From Pithys albifrons albifrons (Eukaryota; Chordata; Aves; Passeriformes; Thamnophilidae), in assembly GCF_047495875.1 (NCBI RefSeq), contig NC_092460.1:8360520-8424519 (forward strand): a stretch of 64,000 nt of DNA, in the 5' to 3' direction. The position numbers were made by a program, and so were the translations under genes. The notes beneath the pieces are model-generated. The model ran no database searches, was not told the DNA's origin, and saw nothing but the letters and a program-made list of their open reading frames with translations. Below, one piece after another: positions 1-12,750 of this stretch; position 1 is the first letter of the stretch; each line of letters begins with the position of its first letter.

Positions 1-2215
1 GGAAAACAACACCAGTTTTTCAGCTTGGTGTGTTGTTTTTATTTCACAGCAGAACACTGAAATTTATAAACAGCAAAATCTAAGGAAAATCCTCTGAATG
101 AAGGACTTTATGGTATGTTATAATTTAACCCGTTTTTCACTGTGTTTGGATTTATTTGCCTCCCCAGTTGCAATGTTAAACGACTCTGAAAGTAGAACAA
201 TTAATTCAAAATCCTATTTGTTTTAATCCAACACTGTCAACTAGTTTTAGGTTTGCAGTCAAGAGAAAAAAAATGTTTGTTAAGCTCTACAGCACTAGCT
301 AATGTCTAAAGACAATCTCGGAAAAGGTGCAAAGATGTTTTATCACAGCACTATAGATGGGATGGAGATTTATTATTGTACCGAGCACCATTCCAGCAGA
401 TGCCTTTTGAATTACAATGAGATTATTAAAACTTTACAAATCATTATATTAAAACCTGACAAGAGTACTTTGGGAACCAGAGCATCTTGATGTCATTGCT
501 GATGATGCATTACCCATAGTAAGGCTTCGGGAAAATTCCTAAGTAAAAAATTGGTTATAAAAGTATAAAATATATTAATATTTATTTCAGTACCTGCTAT
601 AAGTTCAAGGATAATAGGTATATGCATCAGAACAGCTGAATGATTGTATTTATGTCAGCATTAGAAAGATGTTCATCTGCTGCAAAGTTTAATTAATTTT
701 CATAGATAGTTAATTTTCTGTTTCATTATCAGCTCCCTAAATTTGAAAGACAAATAATTTATAAACAAATAGAAACTTCAGAGAGGAGTATTTTTAGAGC
801 AAACAGAAGATAAATAACAGAGTGAAGCATCCATGTTGCCTTCGAAGTACTAATATGAATGATATATTGCAGCAGGTTTTGATTGATAACTTACGCATTC
901 GAGAGCACTGACTGAAAAGAAACAAATTGTTTACTGTTAACCCCAAACCATTTTCAGGTAACAAATGACTCTGATCTTTACCAATCAAATAATGCCTGTG
1001 ATGCCCTTAAACATCAGTGAATGAGGAATGTGTAGGCTCACTGTGTCCTTCCAGGGGTGACATGATCCCCTTAAGGACAATATTCCTGCCCTTTTCCCCT
1101 TCCCAGCAAGAAGAAGGTTTAAACAGCTACTTACCGTGATGTACAACGCCCTTCAACCCATGGATAATGGGATCCAGTGCTGAATTGTCCCTCTGACTGA
1201 CCTATATGCAAAGGATACAGGATTGGTTACATCTACTCTGGCATCAGGCAGAACAGTCTCAGTTTAATCTTCTAAAGAGAAAAAAAAAAAGATGTTATCT
1301 AACAAGCTGCTTAGTTCTCACATTTACAATGGCTCTTCACCAAATGCCAAAGATACATGGTGTAATGAAATAAAGTGAGCAAGGTTAAATCAAAAGAAAG
1401 CATCCTCTGAATTCTTTAAAACATTAGCCACATTATCAGCCCTGCAAAGCTGAAAAACACAGGGATGAATTTTCTCCATCTACTTCTGCTTTCATAGAGG
1501 AAAACTGCTGTGATAAACAGAAGTTATCTTGGACCAGTTTATTCCTTACTGATACAGCCATAAATCTGGTGCTGTCACTGCAGTCAGTGAAGCTGGACCC
1601 CTTTCAGCCCTAATGGAGTTGGGCCTTGGCATCTCATTGCTATTCATATGTTTATTTAATTTAGTGTCACTTGAACAAAGGAAAGGGGGGAAAGCTTTGT
1701 GAGAGGATCTAGAAAAAATTGGCAGTTTTTGACAATGTAGTTGACCGCAGTGCCTGACCAAAACTTGCAGCATTCCTTCTACCACCCAATAATTGTCCAC
1801 ATCCTCCACAAGGGTGAAATCCAGCACCAGAGAGAGGACGGGAAGGCAGCAGTAAGGATTAAGCCTGTTGAGCTCTGCAACTTCCAAATTAAACCCATCA
1901 CTTCAGTTACTTACTTGCACACAGCCAAGGAATTTACAACCAATAATGCAATTTTTTTTTCCTTTAACCTTTTGCCTCTTCAGAGGTATTGAAGGAATAA
2001 CTCACAATTTCTGTGAACATGTTCCATTACTTAAGTTACTTGCCAATTTACTTTTGGGAGATAAATACTGGCATGTATCTCATTGATGGGGTACATTTTT
2101 CTTTTCTTCCCCCCACCAGTCAGCTTCAGAACCTGTGCAGTGTTGATCGTTTCTGGATAGACTGCTCCCAGTGGGCAACACATCAAATGTGGAAGAGCTC
2201 CTCTGTACTTTACTG

Positions 2216-2251
2216 TCTGCTGATGACCTCAGTGTCATGAGGAAAAGCAGA
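2216..2251. repeat. two-part imperfect hairpin
   Basis: TCTGCT (2216-2221) pairs with AGCAGA (2246-2251), and CCTCA (2227-2231) pairs with TGAGG (2238-2242). An internal loop of GATGA against AAA separates the stems and a GTGTCA hexaloop caps them. It superficially recalls a hammerhead core, but the arrangement of stems is wrong for one. Confidence 0.5.
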
Positions 2252-3831
2252 GTTTAATCACATTATGGTTATGTATCAATATATTCAGAATGGAGGGGAG
2301 ACAAAAGAAGAAAACCCTGAGAAGGGACCTTGTGCCCAGCAGGGAACACACTATTGCGTGAAGCTCAGAACCAGCTTGGAGCTCACTCTTAGGAAGAGGA
2401 CATAATTGACAATAGCACATCCAAAAAATGTGTTATTGGAAAAATATCACAAATTTAATGGCCAGACAAGAAAACTGGAATCCACTGCCCAAGTTTCACA
2501 ATCACAAGCATGTCTCTTCTCGTTCTTTCTCCCCATGACTAATTAGGAATCTTAGAAACCTCATTATCTTCTTAGTCAACTGCATTGAGACAAACCACAA
2601 CAAAACACCTTTATTTTTTCTGTTTATTTGGCCTTTGAACTATTCTGCTGTGTTCCCAACACATTTCCCTGCACTTCTCTAGAGACAAAATTGTTTGATC
2701 TGGTGTTGTAAATGGAGACTGAAAATTCTCTCCTCATCACAATACTCCAGAACTTGCCACGATCAGCTAGGGCAAGAAATGCAATAAAATTATGGAAGTA
2801 GCAAAAGCAGCTTTGAAATATATACAGCTTAGATGTTACTGGGCATAATACTATTAGCCCTGAAGGCTGTAAGCTCTTTGAAGCATGAACTTTTATATAC
2901 CCAAAGGGGTGCTTTGTACACTTTGGATCCTGTATAAATAATAATCACAGTACAGGGGATCCAACAACCCACTTTGTACGTTCTGTCTGGCATCTGACAA
3001 GTCAACAACAAACACTAAATATACAGAGCCTGTATATTCCTGCATCTTTTACATTTATTCATGTTTCTGCGACCATGACTAACACACACAAAAAAATCAT
3101 TAAAATGCTATCAGTAATTAAGTACAAGAATGTAAGTCCTTGTCCTGGACTTAAACAATATTTTATTTATTGCTGCCTAAGTATAAGTGGTAAAGAGTTT
3201 TATTTTGTTTACATTGGTTCTATTTCTGGTGGCAGCTGCAATCAGTTTGAAGAAAGCAAATAGACAGAAAGAATCCCAAAGGTTAGAACTCTTCCTTTTG
3301 GGATTTTATGTCAAAGTAGATCAATCTTAATCTCAGCTCTGGCAGCGCCCCTTTAATCTACTGAGGTGGTATGACTGTAGAGATGCACAGTCTTTTTGAT
3401 AGCACATTCTGCAAATGTGCTGTGTTCTTCAACAGCATGAAATCAACAGGCACTTTGTTTCTTTGGGGGCTGGAAAGGAAAAGCTCCATGCATCTGTAAT
3501 AGTGTTTTCTCTGAGGGTATGAGGAGTGGGATCTCACTTTTCCTTGAAAATAACATTCAAACAAGTACCACTTACAGAGATGTCAGTTCAGACCTGCATG
3601 GAATATAGCTTTATTTTCCTTCCAGATGCTTTCCCTCTTTTTTCCTGATACTCGTACATGGTTCTCTCACACTTCACTACAACTGTTTCAGGATCTTAGC
3701 AAGACCATTAGAAAAGTGCCCAAAAGTTTTCTCATTTTGTGAAAGGGTTCAGACTTCAGAACAAAAGTTTTCTTACATCTTTTTCTTCTTCAAATTGTTA
3801 AAAAATCCCAAACCAAAAAACCCACCTTGAA

Positions 3832-3854
3832 TTTCCTCTCTCTTTTTTTTTTTT
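3832..3854. repeat. pyrimidine/poly-T run
   Basis: TTTCCTCTCTC leads into 12 T. It is a simple low-complexity run. Confidence 0.8.
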
Positions 3855-6800
3855 GCACTTCTCTATATCCTTTTTCTGCCTGTGTTCACAGAGAAAAGGA
3901 GGTTTCTGAAACCCAAAATGTCAAGTTCTCTCCCCATTGCTGTACATCTCTGGTTTAACTGGCCTGCAGCTACCATGCTGGTTGAGATCAGAGATTCACT
4001 CATACAAGAATACTGTCTCTGACAACAGCTGATACTTAAAAGAAAGGAAGGGCAAAAAAAGCTGAAGAAAAAAAAAGGACAAAAATCTCCAGAATAAGAA
4101 GTGTCCTTCTGACCTGCTTTATGATTCCATGTCCTGAAGCTTGAGCTTATATTCTTCTGCAAACTGCTTTTATCTTTCTTTGTTATATAATATGTGCTAC
4201 AGCAGAGTATTTTTGTTATCTTATGAATATATCCTGAAGCAAAACAGCAATGAATTCTTCAGATCGATTTTACATGCCATGTTTCTGCTGATGCCTTGGC
4301 TACAGAGTTGCAGAAAGATCCTACATCTGTAACTGGGTCTTGGCACTTTGGCTTCATCCAACAAACACCTGTCAAAGCTGGGCAAAACTTCTTTTCCTGT
4401 GAAAGAAGAGTCATGTGTTTCCCCCTCTTCCTTCAAGACCCCAACACAGAAGAAACACCACGAATGACAACTTCTCAAGCACAGGGATTTGAGGCACAAA
4501 CACAAACCTGTGATGCTGCTGGCCATGAGTGTGCTGCACAGATGGAAAAGCATCCTGAAACTGCCCTAGAGTACCCACAGTACCACTACTACAAATGTTG
4601 TTTCCTGAACAAGATGTTTTTGTTCAAGACTGACTAATATTCTATAGGTCTGGAGTAAACAAATTAAATAATGCTTGTGTGCATAATTTATAATTGAAAA
4701 ATGCCTGTAATCCTCTTCAGCAGAAATAAATAGGTAACTATGATGCTAAACACAATGGAAAAACAAGCACAGAGATATCATTAAGCAGTTTCCTGTGCTA
4801 ACAGAGCTCTCGTCATAGGGTAAATATGGGATGAACATGACATGAAGAAGCAAAATCTCTTTATCATACCCTTTAGGTGACTTGGATGGTGCACATGCCA
4901 TTCCAAATAGGACAAATGGCTTGATGTTAATGCAATGAACAAAACAAACATTTGCAATATGGGAAAAGGCAAGGCACAAGTGACCCCATTCTGCAGTCAT
5001 AAACCAGAGATGTTCTTCACATGAAGTCATGGTGGAAATCATCACTCTAGACAGGTTAGATTTACTTAAAGCTCCTACATCTGATGCAAGGACTGAGAAG
5101 TGATTCCTTCCTTAGTGAACACAGTTGATCAAGTCATGAACTCTATCGACAACAGTGTTAACACCTCTCAGCAGCATAACCTGTTGTCCCCTTGCTTGAA
5201 AGTGCTGTTTTTACAGCTCTGCTCTCAGAGGGTGGCCAGGAAACTCAGCACCTTCTCAGAATAACATTTTTAATGCTCCAAAAAGGACAGTTCCAGTGAA
5301 GGAGCAGAGCAGGAGTGCAACAAGAGGACAGACAGCACCTCAGCCAGGCTGTCCAGGTCAGTATGGGCACCGTGCTACAGACTGTAAAAAACAGACTGTA
5401 CTGGGCAAGGGAGTACTCCATGGAAAGCCCCTGTGTTACAGCAGTACTAAGCTCAGCATGTCCAAAAGAGTTAAAACATCCTAACCAGTTCTTGTTCTCA
5501 ATTGTTTCTTGTGTATTGAGCAGCCAAAGCTCTCTGTTCATCTGATTATTTTACACAACAAACTCAGAACCTCCTGAAGACTCTGATTTCTGAAAACCCT
5601 ACAGAGTTGCGAAATGTTAAAATTTATACTGCGTGCTATATAATTTAAGCCATATGCTAAAGTCATTTAAGTAATCCATGACCTGTCTTTCTGCTAGAAA
5701 CAGTTATATAAAGGAGAGAAAAAAAGGTCTCTGGCAAAAATACTAAGCTTGCAATGCTTATTTTAGAAATAGTAACAAATAAAAACAGGGGAACCCCCAA
5801 ACACACAGTGAGGCAGCTAAGAGAGGCTGCACAGCAACACCAGACCTTACTTCCAAGACTCCTGCCCAACGGGTGAGACTTCCCCGCTCATTCCCCATGG
5901 CTCTGGGCAGCCTCTCCATAAACCAGGTTATCCTGGCTGGTTAGCCAGCACAAAAAGGGCTCAGGGAAACACCACAATGCTCTCTAATGATCACTGGTAA
6001 CAGCCACCTTGTGAGAAGTAGTTGAATATTAATTGCTTGAACAGCTCAGGAGTAAGGAATACACTCTCCTTTTAAAAATATGTTTAAATAGGTCTGTTGA
6101 TGTGGGGGAAAAAGAACTGAAGAAACCCATCTATTTGTGTTGATATGAAATACAAATTTCTCTTTCATTTCCACCTTAAAAAAATCTGGCATTTAGACAT
6201 TAAACTGTCATAAATTTGCAGCAACTGCTTTCAAGCTCATTAAATGGGCTCACAGACAGTATTGCAAAGCATCTCAAAGTGAAGGAGAATGCCATAGTCG
6301 GCTATATTGAAAGGTGAAATGACATGCATTTTGTTCAAGGCAGAGGAAAATGAATGGCAACAATTTTGTGATACAGTACCTGAGCCTTTCCCCTCCGAAT
6401 AGGGATATAATTTACTTTTCTCTCCCACTGCAACATTTGGCCCTTGACTTGGAAACTAAATCTTCAATCTATCAAGCCTTACCCATCTGCTAAGTAAAAC
6501 AGCCAAGACAATCTGCATGCCTTGAATTCGATATAGCCAGCTGCTCCCAGAGTGCTGTGGCATTAACATCCAGAGACCATCTTCTTGTGCTGTAAAGGAC
6601 GGTGTCTGCCAAGGATGAATGACTACATACTTAACCGTGGCAGCTGAAGCCAGTGACAATGGCTGACACAGAGAGATGCCAATGTGTCAAACTCTACTTG
6701 CAATTACAATGGTGAAAGTCAGGGGTAATATTCCCCTAACTGAGCACCTTCAGCTCCCATACAGCTTGTGGTTAAGATATACAGCTAAATACTCAGCTCT

Positions 6801-9800
6801 CCAAACACTCTGTACAAACAACTAAGAAGAAAAACTATTATAAATTAACTAGGTTGCAGAGATTAAATTGTCCTGTAGTGTTTCAGGACAAATAATATGG
6901 TTAAACAATTTGTTCTTTTATCAGCTCAGTGGTGTTGGACAGACGCCAGTCCTCAGTCTCTACAGGAAAGGACCTGATTGTCACTGTTTTAGAAGAGAAA
7001 TTAGAAGAATCCCATTAATGTGAATACTGTCACACAGTATATATTTTAATATCACAGCAACAGGATTTCAAAGAATCAAAGATAATTGCCATCAAAAGAA
7101 ACATTCTTTTCTCAGTGAAGGGAAAGTACTGGGCATATTGCTTGTGAAACTCTTCAAATCCATGTCTTTGGGGCCAAATAATTACAGGGCTAGCTATCCT
7201 TACTCCTAACCTCTCTGAACAACGATCCTTTAACCTGCTGCAGACTGAGAAAGGACACACATCCTGGCTTTGTGGTCCCCACCCTTCTACTCTGCACTAA
7301 GTCCATTGTCTCACCTCTCACTTCTCTGCCTTTTGAAGTCCACACTGTAAAATCCGCCTGTGGATAAATATCTCATTTCTTAAGCATTTCTGAATAAAAG
7401 GAAGTGGGATATTTCAGCCAGATCTGGAATGTGGATGAACAGATATGAAAAGTTTATGTGTGTTTTGCTTTGAAATAACGTAGGAAATGCTTATCTGGAC
7501 CTTTCCAGGAGAACTGGCGGGTGAGAAAGGGATACTGGTCGACCCCACAGCACACTGAGATATCTGCAGAGCCAAGAAAATGCCTACAGAGCGCCCGACA
7601 TAATGATAAGCTATGTTTGGTGCTCTAAGTTTTTCACCTTCACAAGCACTAAATGATCCAAGAATGATATATTCCTGCTCCTCCACAGATGATATTTTCT
7701 TCCATCTCCCCCATATAAGCTATAATTGCACATCTCCTGTATGAGTCGATGCAAAAGGACAAAGCTGGCCAAGAGCCTGCAGCCTGACAGAGGCGAGCTG
7801 GGAGGCAGAAGGCATTTGCTGTGTAATGAATGGACTGCCCAAAGTAAGTATCCTGCAGAATGTATTTGTAAGGGAAAACAAGAAATGGAAACAGCCCCCT
7901 TAATACTTCAAGTTGCTGCTCATGTGTAAAATCAAAGAGAATAACAGGTACCCAGGCAAGATGTGACACTGAACCTTATGCTGGCACACGCACTATTTCA
8001 CACAGATACCTCCATGACCTTTGATTTTTTAAAAATGTGCATTAGAGCTGATTTTGCCTTTGCCTATGGCAACCAGTTTCAAGTTCAGTGATTTGAAGGC
8101 AAACTCTCTTGAGTTAAATCTGGGTTTTGGCCTTCAGGTGTTAATAAACCTGCTATGAATGAAAATATACTGAAGTCATAGAGGTGCATATGCTGGAGGA
8201 GGGAGTGTTCCTAAATGTCTCATTCACTATGTTGTTTGAAGAGAGGGGAAAAAAGTTAATGAGTCTTCCAATGATTATTTTAAATAGAGTAATGGGTATG
8301 CATTGATCCTTCTAGCTAATTTCACTTTGAATAATACATCATTCTGACTGAAAGCTTGCTAGTGATGTATTAACTTCATATTTCACTAAAGCTTTGGTGG
8401 GTATCTACAGTGAGATATTAACTAACAGTGCCAAAGAGGAAGCTGCACTTTTTCCTTTACTTTTTTGAAGTTCAAAATGGTTTTAAAAGCTATTGAACTG
8501 TTTGGGGTCAGGTGTTTTGGCTGTGTGCCATGCAGCTGCTTGCAAACACTGCTCCTTTAACTCACCCCCTCCATTGCTATGTACCTGCTGCCTCTGGACC
8601 TGAGTTAGTCACAGACATCCTGGGACAAGGATGTGACAAAGTTATCGATCAGCAAGTTCTCCTTTCATTATGTTTGGTAATGATGCTTGAAAACACAAGC
8701 AGCGTAAATAGTCACTTTTACATGAAAGGTTGGCTGAAATAACAGTGTCAGAAGAGCAAAGGGACACCACTGGCTACCACAGAAGAACATACAACTGAGC
8801 TCATGTCGGTATGTTGGTGTAATGTGCTGATACAGGAGACTGCCTCAAAAAAAGTAAGACTGAGAAACTCAGAGGTAGAGTTAAGTCTGCTTAATAACTC
8901 AGCTCAGAGCACTCTGTGTCCATGCACGCTGAGTTTCTTTGTTAGCAGACAGAAACATTGATCGTGCATTGTACACCTGCTGGCAGCACTGATCGGATCA
9001 CTGGGCTGAGGAAGACTCTGCAGCTTCCCCTCCACAGCATTACCTCCATTCGCTATCACAAGATTTGCAACGAGCAGGATGGTAAGAAACTCCCAGCAAT
9101 GTATTTTCCTTTCTTTTTGTAAGGCACTCATTTGCCCAAACTTTGACTCTCTCCATTGATAAGTTAAGAATTAATTTCCCCAAAGCATTCTTGCATGAAT
9201 GCAACTAATTTACTGCAAGTGAATAACACATTCAATTAACAAATTGTTGAAAGATCTTAATACACATATATCTACAGAAAAACCAAAAGATATGTGCAAC
9301 CCAAAAGCACAGTCTGATTAGGAGCAGTAGAATATTTCAGCTACAAAGCGCTGTAGAAGACAAAAATGTAATTGCAACACAGAGGAGAGGCAGCTTCAGT
9401 GGCAGCTTCTCAAAGCTGGGAAAGCTTGATTGATAGACTTTATCATTGGCAGCTGCGCAAAAAAAGGGCTAGAGGAGCTGCAAGTTTATTTAAAGCAATT
9501 TCAGTGCACTGAGCCTACTTGTTCTCCTTTGAGAAAATAATATGATTTCTTCATAGAGCATGTAGTCTACTTATTTAAGCAGCAGTGTGCAAGATCTCTC
9601 AATGCTACCAGCAGTTCAGCTGGAAAAATGACACACCAGGGGGTAACATTTTATCAGGATGGAGGCTATTTCATAAAAACTGCCATCAGTTATAAACTGT
9701 TCCACCATCTGAGTTAAAAAAAATAAAAAGGGGGTGGTGGGGGAGTTGGGCCTGTTTTAGAGTTTTTAAAATTTGCTCAATTTACAGGATTTTTTAGGTA

Positions 9801-10037
9801 AAAATAACAATTTTAACCTAAGTTGGGAGGAAAATGGAATGGCATAATGAAAAATATATAATGAGCTCTACAGCCAGATCATCCTACAACACCCACTCCT
9901 TGATGTACACAGCTTCACATTTGGAGAGGCTAAACTCAAACTTGTGAAACCACAAATGGAAGCTAGCTCTCATTTTCTTCTGCTCCTGCCTTGAATTTGG
10001 TACAGAAGTGTGCAACTGAGAAAAAATATGTTTAGCT

Positions 10038-10080
10038 ATTCTTTTTCTTCTTTATTTTTTCTTTTTCCTTTTTTTTTTTT
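10038..10080. repeat. pyrimidine tract with one interrupting A
   Basis: T-rich with C, broken only by an A at 10054, and ending in a run of 12 T. Confidence 0.85.
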
Positions 10081-10429
10081 AACTAAAACAATGAAATCTG
10101 GAGTCTAAACAAGAAAATGTGCTGGGCAAAATGCAACGGGTGGGAGGGAACAGCTCAGATGGACATCTGGAACTCCAGCATTTCGCAGGGCTTTAATTTA
10201 ATTGCTCCAGCTAAGCTTGCCTGGGATGCAGCAGCGATTTCCAGCCTTTCCCTCTCTTCTAGACACCACAAAGGATTTTGGTGAGAGAGGTCACATCAAT
10301 CACTCCCTTAAAATGTAGAAAAGGAATCGTCTCAGCTTCCCAACATCTTTCATTCATTCTACATGAAAAGTCCCTATTTTTTTTCTCTCCCGGCACTGCC
10401 CTTGGCTCCCTCCAGCCTGGCAGCGTAGA

Positions 10430-10454
10430 TGACTCAAGCGGCATCTATGAGTCA
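10430..10454. promoter_or_regulatory. paired canonical AP-1 (TRE) motifs
   Basis: TGACTCA at 10430-10436 and TGAGTCA at 10448-10454 are both exact TRE heptamers, with start positions 18 bp apart. About eight single TRE heptamers are expected by chance in 64 kb (my rough estimate) and several isolated ones are seen elsewhere, so only the close pairing is notable. Confidence 0.3.
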
Positions 10455-12014
10455 CAAACACAAAGGATGCAGAAATGTCAATTAAGTTACACAGTCACTT
10501 CCCTAATGACAACCACACCTCAGTTCACAATTAAATTAGAAATCCAGAGAAAACAAATTGTTGTAGGGCAGATTTTTTCAAAAATCTCATGCTTTGAAAA
10601 AATCAAGTTCCAACGCAATTTGTTTTCCATTCCTTTTACCTTATTTTTAAGGCAGTTGGTGCAAGCTAATCTCCCAAAACTGCAGCAGGAATTTTTGCTA
10701 CACTAAATTCCCCATGTCTAATGCAGCAGTCATGGGTTGGGAAGGCTCTCAGGCTTCCTGGCATCTTTGTGGTACAGGAACACGATATTAAACCACTGGT
10801 ATTCATTAATAGTTTTACAGCACAAAAGAACAACTATGATACATTTTTGTATTTGTAATTTTGTTTCAAGAAAGTCCTCAATTTTTACTTATATTTTGTA
10901 AATTTTGGGTGTAATTTAATTTCTTGCAGATGTTTGCAGCTTTGTAAAATGCTATGAACTTGTATAATTCAGTGCTCACAGTACCCAAGGCAGAAAGCAC
11001 CAGCTAATTCTCAGACTCTCCTCACTTCTGCCTCCGCTCTCATGTCTGAGTTGCCTCCCTCTTCCATCACCCACCTGACACATCCTCCTCACTCTCTTCC
11101 CACCCAGTGAGCTGTTTCTGTCTCTTCTAATGTTAGAGCATCCTCCCTTCCCCAAACTGTTCCACTTACCCCCTTGAGCACCCTTGCACGACTCTCCCAC
11201 CTCCTCCTCTCCACCTCCTGCTTCCCCAAGGAAGTCCCTGTGTCATTCCATCTCCCTAGGATGTTCTTCATGGAGACAGGAGAAGCTTTGGCCACTGAGG
11301 ATGGTGAATGAGTTTGTCCAGGGGAAACCTAGGTGCCAGCAGACAGGGTGCCAAGGATACCAGCTGCAGGACTGCCAAGGATTCAAGAGCCAGTGGGCAT
11401 CAAGTGTGAGTGCACTAGGAGCCCCATCCTTGAGTGAGGGTGGGTACCAGCAGTGGGGCAGTCACAGCAGTAGAGCACCAAGAAGCAGGTGAGATGAGGC
11501 AGCCCATCTCAATGTCCTTCAAGCCTCTCAATTAAGAGTGGCAGGATGTGGCCTGCAATTTTTTCTCTGCTGCTTCTAAACTGCTCAAGTTCCTGCAGCA
11601 ACAAAAGTACAGCTCAACTGCCCCTGATTTCACCTGGTGTAACACTGCACACAACAGTGAGGATCATGTCAAGATGTTTATTTTTTACTGGGTTAGCATG
11701 ACCCAACTCACTCAGTTCCTTACAAAAACACTTCAACAAGTATCATGGCTCATGTTTAGAGGAAATGGGGAAATTTTGTGCAGAAAAACAGCACTTAGAG
11801 TACAAGTGTATTAAAACCTGGGAAACATTCAGTTTGCAGCAGCAGTTTTTTCCTCTCAAAATACAAAGAAACACAAAAACTAACATGACATGTATGCTTG
11901 TTTCAAGATGTTCTACATTTCAGCAGTGGCAAAGTGAATGCTATTCAATCACTGTGAGTAGGTGATAGTCTTAAAGCCACAGAACTCCTCAGGATGCTCT
12001 AGCCTTCATGCCTC

Positions 12015-12058
12015 TGCTCCACGGGCTTCTTACGGCATTCCGGTGCTCCTGTGGAGCA
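12015..12058. repeat. 8-bp inverted repeat
   Basis: TGCTCCAC (12015-12022) and GTGGAGCA (12051-12058) are exact reverse complements with 28 nt between them. The loop contains two CpGs (ACGG and CCGG contexts), which is unusual for this CpG-poor window. No function is assigned. Confidence 0.5.
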
Positions 12059-12425
12059 TGACCCATCTATGGAGGGGGTTTTCAAGCTCTGTCTCTGGTC
12101 AGGAAGCCCTCCTCCTACACAGGATATAACTTCAAAATTGCTAGAATCAAAAAAAACTCAGGGGAAGCTATGAGAGAAGAAATAAAATACAACTGAACAA
12201 GATTTAAACCAAAACTTAAAACGTGGTTAGAACAGAAGGTGCTCTTTGAACAAGTCTAGCCTGACCCAGAGCAGTGAAGATGCTTCCTGCAGGTGGGTGT
12301 ACACAGGATTATTCTCAGGAAGAGTCTTCCATCTCCTCTCCTCCTCTCTGAATCTGCTCACCAGAGAACCTGGCTATTAATTTGAGGTGTTTCCTTATTC
12401 TTTTTTCTACCTTCTCACACCCCAG

Positions 12426-12750
12426 CACTTTAACTCCTGAGTGTCCACAGGTCATGCACACTGGTTATGATCCAATCACCAATGCTGTGGCAGTCAGCTG
12501 GACTACCCAGGCTCCTGGCACATGCTTTGCCATGACTACAATTTTGGTATCCACCCCTAGAAAAGTTTCTTATCTCTCGTCTTAAAATCTGGCAGACTGC
12601 ATGGTCACCACCTTCATCTAACCAGCTGCAACTGACACCACAACCTGCACTTGATTGTTCTGTGCCAGCAGCCTGAGCTGGTATGGAGTAAGCTATCCAC
12701 AGAAGGCTGGCACAGAGGGACATGCTCATTGCCAGGCTGCACAGGCAATC
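12426..12750 (+). pseudogene. possible decayed fibronectin type III-like exon (weak)
   Basis: A pyrimidine-rich stretch at 12391-12423 ends in CAG at 12423-12425 and looks like a splice acceptor. The frame then reads TLTPECPQV and on to YDPITNAVAVSW, with the Trp codon at 12499-12501, followed by TTQAPG. This resembles the first strands of an FN3 domain, where a hydrophobic-x-hydrophobic-Ser-Trp strand is followed by a Pro/Gly turn. A TAA stop breaks this frame at 12583-12585. Other frames downstream give pieces reminiscent of cysteine-containing FN3 repeats of the FNDC7 kind: GHHLHLTSCN from 12603, then ATDTTTCT ending at 12651, with frame changes between them. If real, the exon is frameshifted and dead. 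The spacing from the Trp to the later pieces is about 15 codons longer than I would expect, and such short matches can arise by chance. No partner exons were recognised in the window. Confidence 0.2.

Larger units (their letters stand above)
1..10037. other. non-coding, AT-rich unique sequence
   Basis: No exon, RNA gene or interspersed repeat was recognised. Open frames are at most about 113 codons and their translations show no domain. The hairpin at 2216, the T-run at 3832 and a small pair of competing inverted repeats at 5921-5948 (AACCAG/CTGGTT and CTGGCT/AGCCAG) are the only structures noted. A TTGATTGATAG word near 9427, followed by short AT-rich blocks to about 9600, recalls PBX/HOX-type enhancer motifs but is unproven. 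Confidence 0.6.
10082..12425. other. non-coding, mixed composition
   Basis: Apart from the AP-1-type pair at 10430 and the inverted repeat at 12015, nothing is recognised. About 10990-11520 is richer in C on the plus strand, with CTCC and CACC clusters that open minus- and plus-strand frames of no more than 102 codons. These look like composition effects. Confidence 0.55.

Noticed and set aside
2216..2260. CTGATGA followed by a stem and GAAA, resembling a hammerhead ribozyme core
   Set aside because: The flanking stem pairs the sequence before CTGATGA with the sequence after GAAA, which is the wrong topology. An extra C also disrupts stem II, and no cleavage-site strand was found.
5296..5484. 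A GHRATDC reading that recalls a retroviral-type CCHC zinc knuckle
   Set aside because: Only one upstream Cys is present and its spacing to the His is off by one residue. The first Cys is missing and no flanking gag- or pol-like sequence was recognised, so an endogenous retrovirus is not supported.
10278..10706. 142-codon plus-strand open frame
   Set aside because: No ATG at its start, no recognisable domain, and its length is within chance expectation.
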